Below the pieces are notes generated by a model. That model did no database searches, had not been told where the DNA came from, and saw only the letters and a program-made list of their open reading frames with translations. Source: Siphonodentalium dalli (Eukaryota; Mollusca; Scaphopoda; Gadilida; Siphonodentaliidae). From it: a stretch of DNA of 64,000 nucleotides. This document shows, in pieces, positions 25,774 to 37,100 of this stretch; position 1 is the first letter of the stretch, and each line of letters opens with the position of its first letter. A program made the translations under genes and the position numbers. Location of the stretch: contig CP136061.1 in assembly GCA_032622095.1 (NCBI GenBank), positions 38,815,797-38,879,796 on the forward strand, written 5' to 3'.

Positions 25774-26909
25774 GGGTGCATTTACATTGCTATAGAACTG
25801 TACACAGATCTACACGCAGACTAGTGTAAACGGGTTGATATAGAAATGCACACAGAAAGAAAACGGTATTAGTTCGTGTGAGCGAAAATCGTGTCCGCTA
25901 TACGTCACGGTCATCGCCGAAGCATTGCGACAGGCAAATCTGTTTTGATTAATTGTTACTCGGACTTGGCGAATGTGTTTTAGTGTTCGTTGTCATTTCA
26001 ACCCGTGTATTTCGAATATTGAACACGGACAGGGATGTGGAAACTTTGGTCAAAGTTTTCAACAGTTGGAAATTTCATACCTGACACAACATTAGTTGTA
26101 ATTTCCAAACCAACAATAGGTTGAAAATGATCTTGTAGTTTGATTTTCAAACATTTTGTTGGGGGGGGGGGGTATTGTTTTCGGACCAATATTTGCATAA
26201 TTTCCTACTTTTTATCAAACTTTTGGGCTGAAATGGCCATCAGCTGGAAGTTTTCCAACCTTATCATGGGGGCGGGGTGTCAGGTTGGAAATTTCCAACA
26301 CTTGGAAAGATTGTGTCCTGGTCCCTCCTCGTGGCCAATCAAAAACTGCTAGTTAATTTAAGAAAAACAATATTGTCCTACATTTGGCCAACATTGTCAT
26401 TGGAATTGTCATCAGTTGGAATTTTTACTACATTTGGTCAAATAAAGGGTGTTGTAGGGTGGATACCCACTCCATACAGATCCAAAATGGCCACCGCCCA
26501 GATGGTGTCAAACAGGAGACCTATAGATATATAGATGATCACCTGAAATCCTATATATTGGTGGAATCGCCATCTAAAGCTATATGGGTGCTCTCTAGTC
26601 TCTCTATTTGTGCACACGGTTGTTTATTGTGTATTCCTATGCGATTTGCATTCTTTCTTCGAACCATTATCAAGTGGTATAAGGATACACTTTAAATACA
26701 TGCGGCACATACCAAATCGGTGTTGTCTGCTGATAGTTGATCCATTTTTATGTCTGGCCTAAACTGAAACGACTCGTAGTGAATTGTCAATTACCAGAGT
26801 ACTGGTCAGCGCGCGTTCACTATTAGTACTCATATTGTGATCACAGTAATGCGCGACACGTGACTTCATACAGATCTGTATACAGTTCTATATCAGTCTA
26901 AATGCACCC
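25774..26909. mobile_element. 1.1-kb TIR element with TA target duplication
   Basis: The left end GGGTGCATTTACATTGCTAT is inverted at the right end (…TATCAGTCTAAATGCACCC). Both ends share a TAGAACTGTA block and a CAGATCT block. TA flanks both sides, at 25772-25773 and 26910-26911. A GTTGGAAATTTCC-family element sits inside at about 26036-26440. Its right third is related to 31965-32272. No transposase was seen. Confidence 0.7.
26036..26440. mobile_element. GTTGGAAATTTCC-family element, nested
   Basis: It is homologous over several hundred bases to 20140-20550, sharing CAACAATAGGTTGAAAATG, a poly-G run and GGTTGGAAATTTCCAACAC. It has no coding potential. Confidence 0.65.
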
Positions 26910-27330
26910 TAATGAATACAGCAAGGTTTTTTCGTCGCTTTCGTTCGCTGAATTTGATGGCATTTGGTCTAGAGTAAAATTTGTTTATGTATAGAAACTC
27001 GCAGGTTTTAAACACGGACACTCCAATATTAAGTGGAATTCGTCGATTATATTTTACCACATAGAGTGTATACAGTCTATTTGAATAATCCATGCAGTTA
27101 ATCCATTCACCAGATTCGATTGGTGGTTACGTAATTACAATAGTACTCGATCGTCCATCTGCAGTATTCACGTGGACAATATTGTACTTGTATATAGTTC
27201 TCGGCTCAAGCGTAATATTGTTGAGTGTGAAATATTCAGAATTGACGAATAGATTGTCTAAATCAGGTTGGTTTGCTTAAACACCACACAGAGAACATGA
27301 AAAGAGTGGCACAGAACTTTTCTTATATCA

Positions 27331-28289
27331 TATATGTGACCCGCCATATCAAATCCAGTCGTAAGTCAGGATTTTTTACCCTGTGCCAATGCATTCTCTT
27401 ATATATGCGAGTCGACCACCTCGCATATATAAGAGTATGAATTGGCCTAACAATTTTTTACAATTTTAATAATATTTTCTTGTATTCTTTAACAATTTTA
27501 TAATTTCACCCATACAGAGCCCCAGACAAACATGAGCAGACGACACTCTTCTATATGCTTCTATATATGTGTGGGGCTCCCTGCAGGGTAATGGATGTTT
27601 TTTTATTTTATGTCCTAAAAATTGTAAGAAACATTTATTTTAAAAAAATGATTAAAGGCACGTGCGGCCTTAATTGTCGAAAATATTAATGTTTGTTCCA
27701 AACACCGTAAACAGAAAAACATTAAAACGCATACAGTTCCGTTCATATATACCATGACCATCGCGTAAACAGCATGTTATCATACATACCTACTATATTT
27801 TACCTAATCAAGAGCTTGATTGTGTTACATAAGACAGCACAATGCTACTGGCTAATCACACACATATTGCATAAACGCTCTTTATTAGTTCCATATCAGG
27901 TATTCACAAACAAAGAACGCTCTTTATGTTTACCATCATAATATAAACAAACACCAGAAAAGTAACTTTTTATGCCTTTGTTAACATAACAATGGTCAAA
28001 CATATCACCATAACATAATGTTTATGCGATATTTCTTATTTGTATACGTACAAAGTCTATCTACATTTTGATGTTCTTTCTGTTTGTGGCGGTTTTTGAC
28101 GGGTGGAAATATTTTCACAGGATACCCACCGCCAAGGCCAACCGTGTCTTTAAAAATTGTTAGGCCAATGCATTCTCTTATATATGCGAGGCGACCTATG
28201 GTCGACTCGCAAATATAAGAGAATGCATTGGCACAGGGTAAAAAAAATCCCGACTTACGACTGAATTTGATATGGCGGGTCATATATGT
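27331..28289. mobile_element. Double-hairpin MITE split by a TTAA MITE
   Basis: The outer ends ATATATGTGACCCGCC and GGCGGGTCATATATGTG are those of the TGACCCGCCATATC-type MITE. Its left stem (27372-27450; part of the loop is lost) and right stem (28160-28240) are separated by a complete second element at 27652-28153. Confidence 0.88.
27652..28153 (+). mobile_element. TTAA MITE nested inside the hairpin MITE
   Basis: It is bounded by TTAA on both sides, at 27652-27655 and 28150-28153. Removing the insert and one TTAA gives ATGATTAAAAATTGTTAGG, which matches the uninterrupted copy at 54660-54680 except for one base. The sequence is close to 17917-18426. Confidence 0.9.
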
Positions 28290-28565
28290 GTTATTATATG
28301 CAGATTGTGAACTACCCGTTCCCATTGGAGCACCCGTGTTACTTTTATGCCCCAATTGCCAGTTTTCAATACGAGTATATGAGGAAGTTTGGAACTGGTG
28401 TTGGTCCTAAATATTGTATTAGTTGACCACAACTCCGACATAATAATGTGTTTGACACGTGTTACTAAGGCGACGCCGCACAATGAAAATATATCGAATA
28501 CAGATTGGTTTTATTTGTTCTTGTACCCCGAACATATAATATCAGTGTATGTCTCGGAATAGCAG

Positions 28566-29430
28566 ATGTTCGTCTCCAAGACCTTTTACTATAAAGATAT
28601 GATAAATGAATATAAACATAATATGAAACAAACATGGAAACTGATTGGTGAGATAATGCAACAAAGATCTAACAAATTAGAATATCCTATGTCATTCATC
28701 ATTGGGGGTATCGAAAGTACAAATAAGAAAGTAGCTGCTGGCGCCTTTAATGACTATTTTTCTACCATCGGTGCTACTGCGGCTGAAAAAGTACCACAAA
28801 CTTGTAACAAATACTCTTCATACTTATATACACCTTGTAGTGAAACACTGTTTTTTCACCCCACTACACAAGAAGAAATAATTCATACAACGGTTTCCTC
28901 AAGTAAAGGGAAGCACAGCATTGACAAAGATGTTCTTAGTTCTTTCATTATGAAGAAAGTTATCCCAGAAATTTCAGAGCCCATATGTCATATTTTCAAT
29001 CTCACAATGGAAACAGGAATTATTCCAGATGACATGAAGATAGCAAGAGTTATATCCCTCTTCAAATCAGGTGAGCAAAAGATAATGGGGAAACTATCGC
29101 CCAATAAGTATTCTGCCCATTTTTTCTAAAATCTTAGAAAAAATTGTTATGTCACAGACTAGTTGGCTTTTTAAATAAACATGCCATTCTCTATCATAAT
29201 CAACAATTCGTCCAATTTTGAAGCTACTCTATGATGTGGGTTTGAATAATGATAAGAAGGATAAAGATTGTACGCTATCTGTATTTATTGATTTTTCCAA
29301 AGCCTTTGACTCAATAAATCATGAAATTTTGCTGAATAAACTTGATTCTTATGGAGTAAGAGGCAAAGCCAACGATTGGGTTAGAAATTATCTGACAAAT
29401 ATATATATCAATGTGTGGAACTGGAAGGTA
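28566..29430 (+). pseudogene. Non-LTR retrotransposon (LINE) fragment, reverse transcriptase N-half
   Basis: The first frame (28566-29129) shows the linker and start of a LINE reverse transcriptase: a KHSIDKDVLSSFIMKKV region, then PDDMKIARVISLFKSGE. It then shifts frame where the 'NYRPIS' motif is expected. A second frame from 29218 carries motif A ([17 protein letters not shown]) with its aspartates, then [16 protein letters not shown]. The YADD-bearing part and 3' end are absent. The fragment stops near 29430, and sequence after 29490 matches 25915-26005 instead. It is a dead copy of CR1/jockey-like type, both ends truncated. Confidence 0.8.
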
Positions 29431-29489
29431 TGGTTTCTTCTAAACTTTAAATTACATGTGGAGTTCAATTGGTTACAGTCCATTATGTA

Positions 29490-29600
29490 CCGAGGCATTG
29501 CGACAGGCAAATCTGATTTAATTAATTGTTACTCGGGCTTGGCGAATGTGCATAATCTTTCTTTGTCATTTCAACCCATGTATTTCACATTGTGTAATCG
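29490..29600. repeat. Segment shared with 25915-26010
   Basis: GCATTGCGACAGGCAAATCTG and the following ~80 bases (TTAATTGTTACTCGG, CTTGGCGAATGTG, TCATTTCAACCC) match the interior of the 1.1-kb TIR element. It is either a fragment of that element or common ancestry through an older repeat. Confidence 0.7.
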
Positions 29601-29669
29601 AGAATATGTGTGCTGGTGCGTGTGGTGACAAAGTACTTAAATTAAAGTTTTTACTATATACAGTATATA

Positions 29670-30466
29670 TTATTATACTTCCATGGTTTTAACCAAGGAA
29701 GTATATTGTTTTTCTATTGAGGCAGTTTTACGTTTAATTGGAAATACTCAGAAACTAATTGCAGTAGGAACGCGAAATTTTCAGGGAATGTAGGCATTTA
29801 AGGGACACTCAAAATGGTAATATCGCGATTTCGGCAAAACATTTAATGGCGGAGAAAAAAGAAAAAAAAAGATTATTTTTGTTATTATTATTATACTTAA
29901 CCATTTTGCAACTCCTTATTCTCTGAAAGTATGAGGAGTAGCAAACTAAAATTTGGTACGTATATTGGGGTCAATGAGTTCTAACTAATCGTCGTATAAT
30001 GAATATTGTACGCATTTCCCCTGTGGAGTTATCTCCCTTTATCTGAAAAAATGTCATTTTATTATCTCGGAAGTTATAAGGAGCAGAGCATCGAAAATTG
30101 GACCAAATGCACACCTCGATATGCCCTACTGCCCGCGGGTATCAAAACTTGTGTCCGCGCTTTCCCTGAGGAGTTACCGCCCACAAGTAGAGACACACTA
30201 TACACCAGAATGAATAAATCGAGATTTTTTTCTTTCTTTTTTTTATAAGTACAGAGCTCTAAATTTTTTATTGCATATTTCGAATTGGACGATTAATCCT
30301 GACTCGAATATACCGCCTATACACGTTTTTACCCAGGACTTTCTGCGTTACGGGGTACGGAAATATTGCAACTATTCTTCCCGCCAAATCCAAACCTGGT
30401 GATTAAAGAGCAAGATTTTGTCGTAGCAGGTACGTTGACATACTTTATGTACGTCCCAGAAGTTTG
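29670..30466. repeat. Probable left part of a composite repeat
   Basis: It begins with a short palindrome (ACTTCCATGGTTTTAACCAAGGAAGT). Paragraph-like units recur, each holding an 'nTTCTCnGAAAGTATGAGGAG' or 'TCTCGGAAGTTATAAGGAG' phrase, near 29920 and 30065. It appears to run into the 345-bp units that follow. No protein signature. Confidence 0.4.
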
Positions 30467-31590
30467 AGGGCTATACTATAAATATAACATACCCAACGGA
30501 GAATGCGTGTCAGGGTGGGTTGAGACTTTAGGAAAATTCCACGAAAATTGCAAAGGGGGAAAATTCAAACATCGAGATAATTTTGTTTGATAAGTACATC
30601 TGATGGCTAGTGTTCACGCGCATCTAGAGGGCGATTTTCTATTTTTTAGATGGAACGGTTTACTCGTGACAACACTATATATCATAAATATGTATACCTA
30701 TGTAGTCTATCACTAACCGATTTTTAGCCCAAAATCAAAACGGGCTAATGTAGGAACGAGTTTCACGCAGGAGCATGTAAGCCGGTATACTGTAGGTACG
30801 CCTACAAAATTTGACCGCTCTACTATAAACGCAACCTGCTCAAGGGAGTGTTTGTGTCGGGTGGGTTCAGATTTGGCAAATTCCACCGAAGATCAAATGG
30901 GGAAAATTACTCCGAAAATCAGATATTGAGATAAAAACTTTTCGACGAGTGGATGTGATAATTAGTATATAAACGCAAGATTAGTAAACTTTTTAAAGAT
31001 TTAGAGTGGACGGTTTAACCCTGGTAGCCTATAACGTTGTAACGGGTGATATATATTATTCAAATTCAAACCATCTCTTCATGACGCAAATTCAAATGGA
31101 CTTGTCAAGAAGCAAGGCAAATGCATAAACATTCTCACCGATATAATATATAGGTATGTCCGCTCTACTATAAAAGTAACCTGTTGTCACGATTTGACCT
31201 GTCCAAAACACTCCTCGGACAAAAGTTTCCCTAGGTATCAAATTTTGTCGAAATCCGTTCGTTCTACCCGATTTGACATTGAACTGACCATTTCGAAGGT
31301 CAATGTTAGGTCGGGGCAACAATTTGACCCATCCAAAATATTCCCCGGACAAAAGTACCCCTACCTAGGTATCAAATTTCGTTGAAATCAGTCTGTTTTT
31401 CCCGATTTGACCTTGGATTGACCTTTTTGAAGGCAAAGGTCAGGTCGGGGTCACGATTTGACCCGTCCAAAACACTCCCTGAATACAAGTATCCATATTT
31501 ATCAAATTCTGTCAAAATCCGTCCAGCAGTATTCCCGGTCATAGCTAACAGACAAACAAACAGACAGACAGAAGTCCCAAAATATATATT
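30467..31590. repeat. Tandem ~345-bp units ending in a GACAGACA tail
   Basis: CTACTATAAA with a following AACCTG/AACATACC block recurs at 30471, 30819 and 31161, a period of about 345 bp. Within the last part a ~130-bp unit repeats three times, marked by ATTTGACC(C/T)(A/G)TCCAAAA at 31190, 31319 and 31454. The end AATCCGTCCAGCAGTATTCC followed by CAGACAAACAAACAGACAGA resembles the 3' ends of RTE-type LINEs and their SINEs. The plus-strand and minus-strand frames here are repeat artefacts. Confidence 0.6.
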
Positions 31591-31964
31591 AAATTTAGAA
31601 ATGACCATGCAAGTGCACCATCGGATCATAAGGCACCAATATGCATTCGCATAAAGAGGAACACACATATAAGCATAACACTCGCGTGGAATGGGATGGG
31701 ATGGGATCCCATGGAAGTATATCTGATTCCATGGAATCTGACCTCTAGTTAATATTTGTTCTTCTTTGAGTTTGGTAATACCGTAGTACACACAGTGAAC
31801 AACAGGGTGACCGCAAAAGCATAGCATAACAAGGCCGCTATCACTTACGTTGACTAGCGCAGCATATGATCTAGGTTTTTTTATATTATATGGTCATAAA
31901 GTTGTGATTAGATGAGAAATTCCGCACAATTCTGTGATTGGGGTCGTAGATGATGTAGCCCTAT

Positions 31965-32272
31965 ATATATTTGTGTACACTGTTGTTTATTGTGTATTCC
32001 TATGTGAGTTCTTCTCACGCGACTTTCATTCTTTCTTCGAACCATTATCAACTGGTGTACATGTAAGAATAAACTGCTTTGGTCTGCTTAGTTGATTCAT
32101 TTGTTGTGTCTGGCCTAAATGACACGATTCATAGTGAATTGTCAATTACCAGAGTACTGATGAGCTCGCGTTCGATATCAGTAATCATATTGTGATCACA
32201 ATAATCTGCGACACGTGACTTCACACAGATCTGTATACAGATCTACAGCAATGTAAATGAACCCTTATAGTA
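31965..32272. mobile_element. Right-end fragment of the 1.1-kb TIR element
   Basis: Sequence from GTTGTTTATTGTGTATTCCT to the end CAATGTAAATGAACCC matches 26610-26909 of the element at 25774. The left part is missing. Confidence 0.7.
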
Positions 32273-32279
32273 AAATTAA

Positions 32280-32900
32280 TTTGAAAAAAATGATCTTCAA
32301 AACAAAAATAAGGGGGGAAAGAAGGAGTGCCTGATGGATATATATGTAAATGCATGTATGTATGCGCTTATGTGTATATATGCATGTATGTATTTGTTCT
32401 ATGTGTTGTTGAGTGCCTATATTCAGTGCAAATATTAACTATTCGGTGCAAACTGATTTAGAACATTGTCTAGTCTAAACACTTCTAGTCTAAACACTTT
32501 TATCTCTGTGTTTAACCACTATAGCAAAAGATCATAATTTCGTAATCTAATTGTAAACAACGTAGACACACACAAAGCCTCATGCCATATATTATATCAT
32601 TATATTATATGGTTTAAACCCCACCCAGTATGTCAATTTTGTGTAAACTTTTTCCATATGTTTTCCATATTTTCCGTTCCCAAATGGTGGCGGCAGGAAG
32701 GCGGCCACATGGTCATGCCACCACCATATGACATATTTTTGTTTATTACTTAATTTGATATATGTTAAAAATTTGTATGATGATATGCCATAAATAAATA
32801 TTTACTTACTTACAAAATCAGGCCTTCTTCGTCAAACTAATTGTTCAACAAAGTCCATTTGAATATTGACCGAACGCGACATGTCGGCCATCAAAATAAT
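32280..32900. other. Non-coding stretch, ATGTATG-rich low complexity
   Basis: Short TGTATGTATG and ATTATATTATAT runs are present. No gene was seen. Confidence 0.4.
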
Positions 32901-33099
32901 TTCTTCTGGTGCAGACAAATCCTATTCTCACACTGTCTGCTAATAGCGTTGGTACTTTATTTTTTAAACATATTTTAATGTATTTAGAAAAAAATATACA
33001 TAGGGAACAAGGCACATGTCAATTCGTGGCTAGCAATAAACTCATTCATTCACAAAACTTACAATCTTGCCCCTCTCCTAATACAATCATGGAACATAC

Positions 33100-33517
33100 A
33101 TAAAAATACATAGCATATATAGCAAACTGTTTATAAAGAAGAGTGCAGAGTGTGTGCTGCGGATGTCGGGTTTCCATCTGTATTCCAATCTCGGTTATGA
33201 AGAAAACGCTAGAACTCAGTGAGTTGAAAGATGAATAGCGAAATTTACCATACATGGGTTTGTTCAAAACGCTCTGTTTTAGCTATAAAATATTGAGTAA
33301 TGCGGAAAAGAGTAGTGTTCTTTTGATTTGATATACCGTTTACCCCATATAAGAAATGATTTGCTTCTAATGATTGAAAGCCATTAATACTTAAATTTCG
33401 GTAAAAGTCAATTCTCTGATCTACAAATAAAGGGCAAACATGAAAATAGTGATTGGCGTCTTCGATGTCTAAGTTACAGGGGCATATAGGCGAATCTGAT
33501 ATGTGATTATCAAACAT
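33100..33517 (-). pseudogene. LINE C-terminal fragment (cysteine/histidine motif)
   Basis: The minus-strand frame 33517-33245 holds CPCNLDIEDANHYFHVCPLF, the C-x-C…H…C pattern found near the C-terminus of many CR1/jockey-like LINE proteins just after the reverse transcriptase. The frame ends at 33245, and the remaining sequence would be 3' untranslated. No other part of the element is present nearby. Confidence 0.65.
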
Positions 33518-33519
33518 AT

Positions 33520-34140
33520 CCGAACGGAGGTCACTACACTAGCGTTGGTAGCTCATTCGGTTATCAGACGATTAGACTACCGCTCTTTGCTACACGTTCT
33601 GTATACTACATGTTGGTCACAACACTTCTAGTTTGACCATGTATGAACGTAAAGACGAAACGGTCACGTGACTCGGGTGACTTTCGTTGACAATATGGCA
33701 ACACACGTTACAAGTAACAGATGTGGATAAACCTGGCTAACGGAACGCTATTCAATTATCCGGGAGACATATGCATGCAATTTGGCAAAGCATAGTTCTG
33801 AAACTCACGAAGGGGAATCACATGATTTCGAATTGATGAGTATCAGGCATTTAAAATGGCCGAGGCGACCGAAATCCGACTAGAAACGAGGAAAAAGATA
33901 TATTTACATGTATACATAGTATTTTGGCAGCTACGATCATATGCTACACTATTTTTCAAACAAACTGATACCTCATGTGTGTCCAAACTCACAGTTGTTT
34001 GCTCTAACATTCTGGCCATCGTTGTCAGTCGACGGATTCTCCTAAATGTCTGGACTGTTGTATTCCACGAAGCTCCGACTGACAACTTTGGTCAGAATAC
34101 TGAGTATTTCTGATCAAGTAAGGTGTCAACTTCCTTTTAA
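33520..34140. other. Non-coding stretch, nothing certain
   Basis: A CACACGTTACAAGTAAC word at 33700 also occurs near 465 and 530, so a dispersed repeat may be present. No gene was recognised. Confidence 0.35.
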
Positions 34141-34145
34141 AATAA

Positions 34146-37100
34146 GGCCCTGGCTAGAGTACCTATACAACACTTTAGCCGGGCTGCTAAAGTACCGTAT
34201 TCAGCACTTTAGCAGTTTGACTAGAGCACCGTATAGACCTATATACATTTGATTCGCATGCCACATGAATATACAGAAACAGTTGTGTTTTGAGTAATAT
34301 GATTCTTTATCATTCATATAGGCATATTAACTACGTGAAGACTGGTGGCCCGCCTACATGCACAAATCGTTTGTTATTTCGACATGAGAACAGTAGGTTT
34401 ATCTTAAGGGTCAGATGCACGTTTGCCCAAAATATGGCTGAAATCATTGAAAACATCACTGTTGTAAGAGCCAAAAACAACAATGGAAAAATGCATAGCA
34501 ACCAGGTTTCATATTCCTCAGCTTTATACATAACATGTGTTGGTGAATTGTTATAGTATGCTGGACATGTGGTTTCCTTTAAAAAGCACTTTGGTTTTAC
34601 AAATGTGGGAAATATTTGGGAAAAATAGCATGTCTTTAGGTACCGAGAACTTTTAAATAACTAACAATATTGGACCAAAGAATGGACCATGGTCTGCTAT
34701 GGTATCTGGTTTACATGAGAGGAGCCATATTTTGTTCATAAAATGAGCTGCTTCGCCATCAGAGACGGATTCAAAGATGACGACAATCTGCTCTATCAAT
34801 GGCCGGATTGGCCGCCATTGGAAAACGTAAGTCAAAATTTATTCTGTTCGTTTGCGGACTAAAAAGGCAAATAGAACAACATTCGTACCCGATCAGCACT
34901 CGATCTCCAAGGGGTTATCTGAGAAGTTATAGTGACATTACTGACTTCCAATTTAGCTACATTTATTGAATAAAAGAAGAAAACATTTGATGGAAATTTA
35001 AAAGTAAAAAATTAAATTTCGCCTATCTATCGAAAATAAGCTTGATATCATTGCGACAATATTAAAAAGATATAATTCATCTCTTAAAAGTATCAAAATT
35101 GCACATAGTTAGTAATTTTTATGTTTAGTTACATCAGTTTTCCCACATAACACGAACATATACGTTTTATGTGTAGAATACGGGGAACTATATATTGCGG
35201 CATACTAAAGTGAGTTATGAAACAATTTCCGGTAATTGGAGAATTCGTAAAACCGAAAGTTGATTTTCTCTTCAAATTTGTGAAATTACGCATTGCTTAA
35301 TCTCCGATCGCTCTCAATGACGACCCACATTTAAGCAAGAGTAATTGGGAACGTGTCGGTACTGGTGGTTCCAACGATCGCATGAATGATTTTATACTTT
35401 GGCGTAAGTTTGATAAATTTTCGACGACTTGAAATATTGTTTACAAAATGGCTGACCGACATCAATTTCAAACGCTCTTATATTTTTAACAAAAAAACGA
35501 ACAACACACAAAGTTTGAAACGCTAGTCATATATATGTTATTTGTATCATAATAATCATGGTTGACATGTATTTTTTCTTGGGCTATTTCTCATAAAAAA
35601 AATGAATCATGTTGCCAAGTTCTGGTCACATGCTATTTTGTATAGCTGACCAGTGGACACACCACAATTATTATTTATTTTTTTACAGAAATTTTGTCCT
35701 ATTTTGGTTGTAATCAATTATAAGAGTTGATTTTATAATACTAGCAAGTGCCTAATAATCGTGTCGTTACTGTAGTAATCGATGGGGTTCTGGCTGAAGT
35801 GAAAGTTAAATAATAATTATAATATTAATAGTGTCAGTTCATATGGCAATTTCACTCTGTCTCAATGCCAAATAATACAAGTGATCAGTGAGAATTTTTT
35901 CCAAATTAATAATTATGTTGACACTATTCCAGGCACCCGAATGACCTGATAGTTATTCAACTATACAAGTTGAATGTGTATATGTATTACGGTTTCATGG
36001 ATCTTCAAATAAAAACAAGGAATATAATCCAATAACAAATACCATATATATGACTTACTAGATCATGCCATGAATCGCCACGTATGGGCATAGCCAGATT
36101 AGAAATTCATAGCATGATATATTAGTAACACCACACAAATTATGCATGCGGCATGAATCAAATTTTATCCCAAGCCTGTTAATTTACCGGTATTATAATA
36201 ATATTATTACACTTCAATGTCACATTGTGGCTGCATTTTCAAGGATCTCATAACTTGTGCATATATGGGAAGAAAAATGGTTAGATATCATCATATTTAA
36301 CTATTTATATTTAGTCAAATGTAGGATGTGCCAAACCTGGTTATCATGTCACAGGTACAGGTACTCAGCTTGTGTACATGGTCAGCATGTTAGGAACATG
36401 TAATGAAAGAGCTACAATTCATTGTCTGGTATATATAATGCTGGATTATTATGTATCCCCTCCCCTACAAAACAAATGGTCCATTTGACAGTTGGAAATA
36501 AATGTATCAAGTCTCACGAAATATGAATAATAAAAATTTATGTAGAAATTGTTCTTATAAATTTAAATTTTGCAGCCAGTAATTAGTGTGGGATTTGAAA
36601 CTTTGAGATAACAAATTAGAACATTATAACCCAATGTAGAGGGGTGCAAATTATATATTGCAAACTTGGGACTGGAAGGGCGTTAACCTGGTCTGGATCA
36701 AGGGCCGGTGCTTTGAAAATTTCAGACAGTGAACACCCCACCCTCAACAGAGATCATCTAGCTGGGTGTACGTGTTACATGGTACTAATTAATTACATCT
36801 GTGCAGTAATATGTTAGTAATTAATATGCAGCAATCTTATTTTCCACAACAAATGTAATATATGTTACTGTATAACATTGTGCAACTTAGCCCTCAAGCA
36901 ATATTTTAACCCACTCATTGTTATCTTTATATTTTTCATAAAGTATTACTTTTGGGTTTGTTAATCTGCAAATTATTTTGTCTTTATTACAGTTGCCTGA
37001 ACACTAACACATTATATTACCATGGGGCTGTCCTGTACCCGATAGGAGAAGAGCAATGAGAGGTTGGGGTTGTCCTGTGCCGGGTAGAAGAAGGGTAATG

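Noticed and set aside
33540-33610. Possible tRNA or tRNA-derived SINE head (GTTGGTAGCTCATTCGGTTA)
   Set aside because: No matching B box or cloverleaf could be drawn after it; the similarity is limited to a D-arm-like phrase.
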